Source of the DNA: Burkholderiaceae bacterium
GTDB taxonomy: Bacteria; Pseudomonadota; Gammaproteobacteria; Burkholderiales; Burkholderiaceae_D
NCBI GenBank assembly: GCA_018882935.1
Contig: VERA01000003.1
Coordinates: 1-64,000, forward strand
Reading direction: 5' to 3'
DNA: 64,000 nt
Position 1 is the first letter of the stretch. Every line of letters starts with the position of its first letter. Position numbers and translations under genes: made by a program. This document shows positions 59,404 through 64,000 of this stretch, one piece after another. Under the pieces are notes generated by a model, which searched no databases, had not been told where the DNA came from, and was given only the letters and a program-made list of their open reading frames with translations.

Positions 59404-60627
59404 CTATTGCAGCGCTTGATCGATCAACTCTATCCAGTGTCTGACCGGGACATCGGTACCTGACTGCAAGTGTGTCAAGCAACCAATATTGGCCGACACA
59501 ATCACCTCGGGGCTCGTCGCCTCGAGGTTTTTTATTTTGTTATCGCGTAGCTGATAAGACAACTCGGGCTGAGTGACAGAGTAAGTACCGGCCGAGCCGC
59601 AGCACAAATGGCTATCCGCGCATAAGCTGACATCGACACCGCAAGTGCGCAGCACAGATTCCACCTTGCCGCGAATCTGCTGCCCATGCTGCAAGGTACA
59701 AGGCGGATGGTAAGCAACACGCTTGGCAGTTTTACCAGTCAGTTGTTTAGTCAGTTCCGCCTCAAACGCAGGCATGATTTCTGATAAATCTTTGGTCAGC
59801 TCGGAGATCCGCTTCGCTTTATCTGCATACAGGGGATCGTCGTGCAGCAGATGGCCGTACTCTTTCACTGTCACGCCGCATCCAGAGGCAGTCATCACGA
59901 TGGCTTCAGCACCGGCGACCACATAGGGCCACCACGCGTCAATATTGCGACGCATATCGTCCAAGCCACCGGCCTGGTCATTCAAGTGATAACGAATCGC
60001 GCCGCAACAACCCGCCTTGGGCGCCACCTCTAACTGTATGCCCAACTTATCCAGCACGCGCGCAGTCGCAGCGTTGATACTCGGCGACATCGCCGGTTGT
60101 ACACAGCCTTCGAGTATCAGCATCTTGCGCGCGTGGGAGCGGGTTGGCCACTCCCCGGCAGCACGCGGCTCGGGTACTTTGTTACGCAGCACCTCGGGCA
60201 GCAAAGGGCGTACTGCCTGACCGAGCTTCATGGCGGTGCCGAACAACTGCTGCCTTGGCAGTGCTTCTTTCAGAGCGGTGCGGACCAGCTGCTGCGCAAA
60301 TGGGCGCTCAACCTGCTGATCAACAACCTCGCGTCCAATATCAATCAAACGACCGTAATTCACACCAGACGGGCAAGTGGTCTCGCAGTTACGGCAAGTC
60401 AGGCATCGATCGAGATGAAGCTGCGTTTTCTCAGTGGCAGGCTTACCCTCGAGAACTTGCTTGATTAAATAAATCCGACCACGCGGCCCATCGAGCTCAT
60501 CACCCAGCAATTGGTAGGTAGGGCATGTCGCCGTACAGAAGCCGCAATGCACACATTTGCGCAAGATGGCATCCGCTTCTTGACCCTGCGGCGTGTCTTT
60601 AATGAAATCAGCGAGATTGGTTTGCAT
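59404..60627 (-). CDS. glcF: glycolate oxidase iron-sulfur subunit GlcF
   Basis: GlcF carries electrons from the flavin subunits to the quinone pool. The 407 residues have two 4Fe-4S sets, CVHCGFCTATCPTYQ (about 25-39) and CLTCRNCETTCPSG (about 76-89), and two CCG domains (KAGCCGAIRYH and SHLCCGSAGTYS). It is the third gene of glcD-glcE-glcF, starting two bases after glcE. Confidence 0.95.
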   Translation of the reverse strand: MQTNLADFIKDTPQGQEADAILRKCVHCGFCTATCPTYQLLGDELDGPRGRIYLIKQVLEGKPATEKTQLHLDRCLTCRNCETTCPSGVNYGRLIDIGREVVDQQVERPFAQQLVRTALKEALPRQQLFGTAMKLGQAVRPLLPEVLRNKVPEPRAAGEWPTRSHARKMLILEGCVQPAMSPSINAATARVLDKLGIQLEVAPKAGCCGAIRYHLNDQAGGLDDMRRNIDAWWPYVVAGAEAIVMTASGCGVTVKEYGHLLHDDPLYADKAKRISELTKDLSEIMPAFEAELTKQLTGKTAKRVAYHPPCTLQHGQQIRGKVESVLRTCGVDVSLCADSHLCCGSAGTYSVTQPELSYQLRDNKIKNLEATSPEVIVSANIGCLTHLQSGTDVPVRHWIELIDQALQ

Positions 60628-60629
60628 CG

Positions 60630-61691
60630 TCAGAAATCGGTATACATGCGGCGCGGGTTGAAGATACCGGCCGGGTCGAACGCATTTTTCAGATTGCGAT
60701 GAATGCGCGCGACTGCAGGCGCCAGCGGCTGGAAAACGCCGACTGATTTGTCACCACCTTTGTACAGCGTTGCATGACCACCGGCGGCAGTTGCGGCCGC
60801 GCGTATGGCTGCAGCCTCAGCGCTGGTTTTCAGCCAACGTTGCGCACCACCCCACTCGATCATTTGCTCACCCGGCAAAGCGAGCGGTGGCGCTACCGTC
60901 GGTACAGATAAACGCCACAGCGGCTGCTCTGACTCTGAAAAGAAAGCGTGGGTCTGCTCGCGTACATCATCCCAGAAGCGTTCTGGCTCGGCGACATCAT
61001 TACCGCCGATAGTTTTAATTGCTGCATCAACCGCCGCCTGCGCACCTGACAGCCTGACGTAAAGCTGGCCCTGCAACCAGCATGACGCTGAAATCGGCAA
61101 GGGTTGTCCGCCCCAGACATTCAGCTGATGCAACGCATCCTGCTCGCTCATGGCCAGCTGCAAAGAATGCTGCGCAAACGGCCGCGGCAATACCTTGATT
61201 GACACTTCAAGAATCAAGCCGAGCGTACCGAGCGAGCCTGTGAGCAGCCTCGACACATCATAGCCAGCAACATTCTTCATGACCTGGCCGCCAAAGTGCA
61301 GCGTCTCACCCTTGCCGTCCATCAGTACTGTACCGAGTACAAAGTCACGTACCGATCCGACTGCTTGGCGACGCGGGCCAGACAGTCCGCTAGCGACAAT
61401 GCCACCAATCGTGGCTATACCGTCATAACGCAGTGGCTCAAACGCCAGCATCTGCTTTTTCTCGGCCAGGGCTTTACCGATCTCGCGCAGGTTGGTGCCG
61501 GCACGCGCGGTGATCACTAGCTCAGTGGGATCATAGGAAATGATGCCGCTGTAGGCGGTGGTATCGAGCAGCTCACCATTCAGCTCTTGCCCGTACCAGT
61601 CCTTGGTGCCGTTGCCTCTGATACGCAGCGCGGTACCGCTGCGCGTGGCAGACGTGATGCGATCCCGAAACTGCTGCAATACCTGATCCAT
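60630..61691 (-). CDS. glcE: glycolate oxidase FAD-binding subunit GlcE
   Basis: GlcE is the smaller flavoprotein of glycolate dehydrogenase. The 353 residues form a PCMH-type FAD domain (about 15-175: LRIRGNGTKDWYG, AGTNLREIGKALAEKKQMLAFEP, ATIGGIVASGLSGPRRQAVGSVRDFVLGT) followed by a C-terminal cap. KNVAGYDVSRLLTGSLGTLG is typical. glcD lies 24 bp upstream on the same strand. Confidence 0.95.
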   Translation of the reverse strand: MDQVLQQFRDRITSATRSGTALRIRGNGTKDWYGQELNGELLDTTAYSGIISYDPTELVITARAGTNLREIGKALAEKKQMLAFEPLRYDGIATIGGIVASGLSGPRRQAVGSVRDFVLGTVLMDGKGETLHFGGQVMKNVAGYDVSRLLTGSLGTLGLILEVSIKVLPRPFAQHSLQLAMSEQDALHQLNVWGGQPLPISASCWLQGQLYVRLSGAQAAVDAAIKTIGGNDVAEPERFWDDVREQTHAFFSESEQPLWRLSVPTVAPPLALPGEQMIEWGGAQRWLKTSAEAAAIRAAATAAGGHATLYKGGDKSVGVFQPLAPAVARIHRNLKNAFDPAGIFNPRRMYTDF

Positions 61692-61715
61692 GATGTTTAT
61701 ACTTTTTCGGCGATC

Positions 61716-63203
61716 TCAGAAACGCGGCAAGTCAGGAAACTTCAGCGCGCCGCGTTGGACGTGCATTTTTCCGTACTCAGCACAACGCTGCAGTGTGGGG
61801 ATAGCTTTATCGGGGTTCAGCAGAAACGCCGGGTCGAATGCACGTTTGACGGCGAAGAATGCCTCGCGCTCTTCTGGTGCGAACTGTACGCACATGGAAT
61901 TTATTTTTTCAATACCAACCCCGTGCTCGCCAGTGATGGTGCCACCGACTTCGACACACAGTTCCAGAATAGCGGCACCGAATTTTTCGGCACGATCAAA
62001 CTCACCTGGCGTATTCGCATCAAACAAAATCAAAGGGTGCAGATTACCGTCACCTGCGTGAAATACATTCGCACAGCGCAGGCCATAGGTTTTTTCCATC
62101 TCGGCGATACCCAGCAGTACTTTGGCCAAATACTTGCGCGGGATAGTGCCATCCATACAGTAGTAGTCCGGCGAGATACGGCCTGCCGCCGGAAACGCAT
62201 TTTTACGACCCGACCAGAACCTGACGCGCTCGGCCTCGCTATTGGATACCGCAATCGCCGTTGCACCTGAGGCGTTCATTACCTCGGTCATGCGCGCAAT
62301 CTCTTCTTCAACTTCTTCCGGCGTGCCGTCTGATTCACACAGCAAAATCGCCTCTGCATTAATGTCATAGCCGGCATTGACGAAAGGCTCAACCATGCGC
62401 GAGCTGGTTTTATCCATCATCTCCAGACCTGCAGGAATAATGCCTGCCGCGATCACATTAGCGACTGCATTACCACCCTTCACCACATCATCAAACGAGG
62501 CCATGATCACGCGCGCTTGCTGCGGCTTGGGTACTAATTTGACGGTGACTTCAGTCACTACGCCCAACATACCCTCAGAGCCAATGAACACCGCGAGTAA
62601 ATCAAGACCAGGCGCATCAAGGCCTTCACTGCCGAGCTCGATGACATCGCCCTCGATCGTGACCATGCGCACGCGTAGTACGTTGTGGACGGTGAGACCA
62701 TATTTCAGGCAGTGCACACCGCCCGAGTTTTCAGCGACATTACCGCCGATCGAACAAGCAATCTGCGAAGAAGGATCGGGCGCATAGTACAAACCATGTG
62801 GATTCGCTGCTTCGGAAATCGCTAAATTACGCACACCGGGTTGTACCACCGCGGTACGAGAATACGAATCCAACTTGAGAATACGATTCAAGCGTGCGGT
62901 CGATAACACCACGCCGTCTGCAATCGGTGTTGCTCCGCCAGATAGCCCGGTGCCAGCGCCGCGCGGGACAATTTGCACATTCAGTTGATGGCAAGCGCGC
63001 AATACCGCAATCACTTGCGCTTCGTTCTCCGGTAAGGCAACAACCATCGGTAGTTGTCGGTAGGCGGATAAACCATCACACTCGTAGGGTCGCGTGTCTT
63101 CCTCCTGATGCAGTACAGCATGCTTGGGCAGCGCTGCTTGCAGCGCTGCGACCACCTCGCGCTGCCGCGCAAGCGTGAAGACGGGTTCTTGGGGTGCGTT
63201 CAT
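61716..63203 (-). CDS. glcD: glycolate oxidase catalytic subunit GlcD
   Basis: GlcD oxidises glycolate to glyoxylate with FAD. The 495-residue protein has the VAO/PCMH FAD domain (about 50-235: PRGAGTGLSGGATP, GNVAENSGGVHCLKYGLT, FIGSEGMLGVVTEV) and the FAD-oxidase C domain (to about 470, with HAGDGNLHPLILFD and TGEHGVGIEK, the metal and substrate residues). It heads glcD-E-F. No glcC regulator or glcB is in the window. The 277-bp gap upstream, before the hypothetical gene, holds no site I can name. Confidence 0.96.
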   Translation of the reverse strand: MNAPQEPVFTLARQREVVAALQAALPKHAVLHQEEDTRPYECDGLSAYRQLPMVVALPENEAQVIAVLRACHQLNVQIVPRGAGTGLSGGATPIADGVVLSTARLNRILKLDSYSRTAVVQPGVRNLAISEAANPHGLYYAPDPSSQIACSIGGNVAENSGGVHCLKYGLTVHNVLRVRMVTIEGDVIELGSEGLDAPGLDLLAVFIGSEGMLGVVTEVTVKLVPKPQQARVIMASFDDVVKGGNAVANVIAAGIIPAGLEMMDKTSSRMVEPFVNAGYDINAEAILLCESDGTPEEVEEEIARMTEVMNASGATAIAVSNSEAERVRFWSGRKNAFPAAGRISPDYYCMDGTIPRKYLAKVLLGIAEMEKTYGLRCANVFHAGDGNLHPLILFDANTPGEFDRAEKFGAAILELCVEVGGTITGEHGVGIEKINSMCVQFAPEEREAFFAVKRAFDPAFLLNPDKAIPTLQRCAEYGKMHVQRGALKFPDLPRF

Positions 63204-63480
63204 TTTGACAAGCCAACGATGAGCAGCGACAAGGTCGAGAATGCTCTAACAGGGAGCGCTAGTCTAACGAATGCACCCGCCCGAAACGCCTGATTTGAGC
63301 GCTTTTCGCCTGAAAAGGTTTGGTGTGAAGGTTGAAAGTTTTTGTGATGCGCAGAATACCAAGCATACCGACGTGGTCATCAGTACAGCCGATGACCACT
63401 CGCAACGCACACCGCACGAGCCAAGCGCGGGGTCTTTAGCCGATACAGCGCCAAAAACCCACGAAACCCGAGATGAGCGA

Positions 63481-64000
63481 CTAGGTGGACTCCTGATCAG
63501 AATCTTCATCCGCACTGGATGAGTCATTGTCACTGGTATCTGAATCGGTGTCATCTTGGCGAATAGGCTGGAAGGCATCAGGTGGTAAAGCGCGGCATGC
63601 CTCCACCATTCGCTCACTATTTGCCTCAATATTCTCGGCGAGGTTCTCGCTGTACTGGTTTATCAGCGATGTGACCAGATAATTGACCGGCGAAATCAAT
63701 TCGGCAACTTGAACCTGGTAATTCTCATCATCGCTATCGGTACCGATAATGTTCGGTAAATCATTCCAGTCACGCTTCGCAATACCAAGCCCAAGATCTC
63801 GCGGTAGCTGGTTAACGATACGCTGCGCTACACCCTGCTGTATCCAGCGATGAAACGCTGCTTGAAACTCAGCACCGGTCATACCCGGCTTGAATAAATT
63901 CAGCGGTAAAGCGCTGGTCAGGACTTCGGCGCACAGGGTCTTCAAGGTTGCGCTGATTTGTTGCACGATTTTTGCCGGAAGACCCATAACCCGCTGATAA
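63481..64000 (-). CDS. hypothetical protein with acidic Ser/Asp tail, 5' end probably outside the window
   Basis: Not recognised. From the ATG at 63987 it is 168 residues, but the frame stays open (YQRV before that Met) to the window edge, so the gene is probably longer. The visible part is helical and amphipathic (about 1-140) with no signal peptide or membrane helix. The last 24 residues are Asp/Ser-rich and contain SADEDSDQE, nearly the same as SDDEDSDDE in the tail of the large protein encoded at 56.7-59.4 kb. A second effector-like protein is possible. It lies upstream of and co-directional with glcD. Confidence 0.6.
   Translation of the reverse strand, partial: YQRVMGLPAKIVQQISATLKTLCAEVLTSALPLNLFKPGMTGAEFQAAFHRWIQQGVAQRIVNQLPRDLGLGIAKRDWNDLPNIIGTDSDDENYQVQVAELISPVNYLVTSLINQYSENLAENIEANSERMVEACRALPPDAFQPIRQDDTDSDTSDNDSSSADEDSDQEST

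Noticed and set aside
63271..63522. 83-codon open frame on the plus strand between glcD and the edge gene
   Set aside because: It overlaps the acidic tail of the minus-strand gene, has no clear ribosome site, and its composition is that of a shadow frame.

Overview
This 64-kb window reads as a chromosomal segment of a betaproteobacterium, most likely of the order Burkholderiales. The evidence is the gene neighbourhoods (queA-tgt-yajC-secD-secF beside recG-oxyR-ubiA; purB-GST-bfr-bfd-mnmA; pilT-pilU facing proC-yggS; lptD-surA-pdxA-rsmA), an H-NS of the short beta type with a TWTGRG motif, a split PntA transhydrogenase subunit, and a MutL that carries the endonuclease motif. Base composition looks to be in the mid-50s percent G+C by eye. 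Genus and species cannot be fixed from the sequence alone. Most starts lack a strong Shine-Dalgarno, and many neighbours overlap by ATGA or a few bases, so translational coupling is common.

Layout. 1-10.5 kb: tsaD (5' end outside the window), plsY, xerD-ogt-queG facing away from tsaE-amiC, a DedA protein, then mutL, a Bcr/CflA-type transporter and miaA. 10.5-12.2 kb: a CAU-anticodon tRNA with a clear terminator, then a leftward cluster of truncated haemoglobin, a small exported proline-rich protein and H-NS. 12.2-23.1 kb: miaB-phoH-ybeY-corC-lnt, glyQ-glyS, gmhB, plsC and a YgjP-type metallopeptidase. 23.1-33 kb: lptD-surA-pdxA-rsmA leftward, amgK-murU-pepP-ubiH rightward. 33.1-36.4 kb: the transhydrogenase operon with panD inserted between pntAa and pntAb. 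36.6-41.5 kb: Nudix, mnmA, bfd, bfr, a GST and purB. 41.7-53.5 kb: secF/secD/yajC/tgt/queA leftward, recG/oxyR/ubiA/pilT/pilU rightward. 53.6-55.8 kb: proC, yggS and a glutathione peroxidase.

The accessory part is 55.8-64 kb. A 156-residue protein with the features of a class I type III secretion chaperone (CesT/Tir family) is followed 11 bp later by an 886-residue protein with no recognised family. Both have strong Shine-Dalgarno sites, and the stretch is visibly richer in A/T than its surroundings. The large protein has a disordered polar N terminus, three coiled-coil-like regions, small-residue-rich hydrophobic patches, an EF-hand-like loop and an Asp/Ser-rich acidic tail. It is the best candidate here for an undescribed effector. 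Beyond the glcD-glcE-glcF glycolate oxidase operon, a partial gene at the right edge ends in almost the same acidic tail, so glcDEF may be flanked by two such genes. No type III apparatus genes lie in the window.

Several intergenic gaps hold short tandem or dispersed repeats. The most striking is a pair of large palindromes at two convergent gene ends (ubiH/pntB and purB/secF). They share a core but differ in their arms in a way that keeps base pairing.
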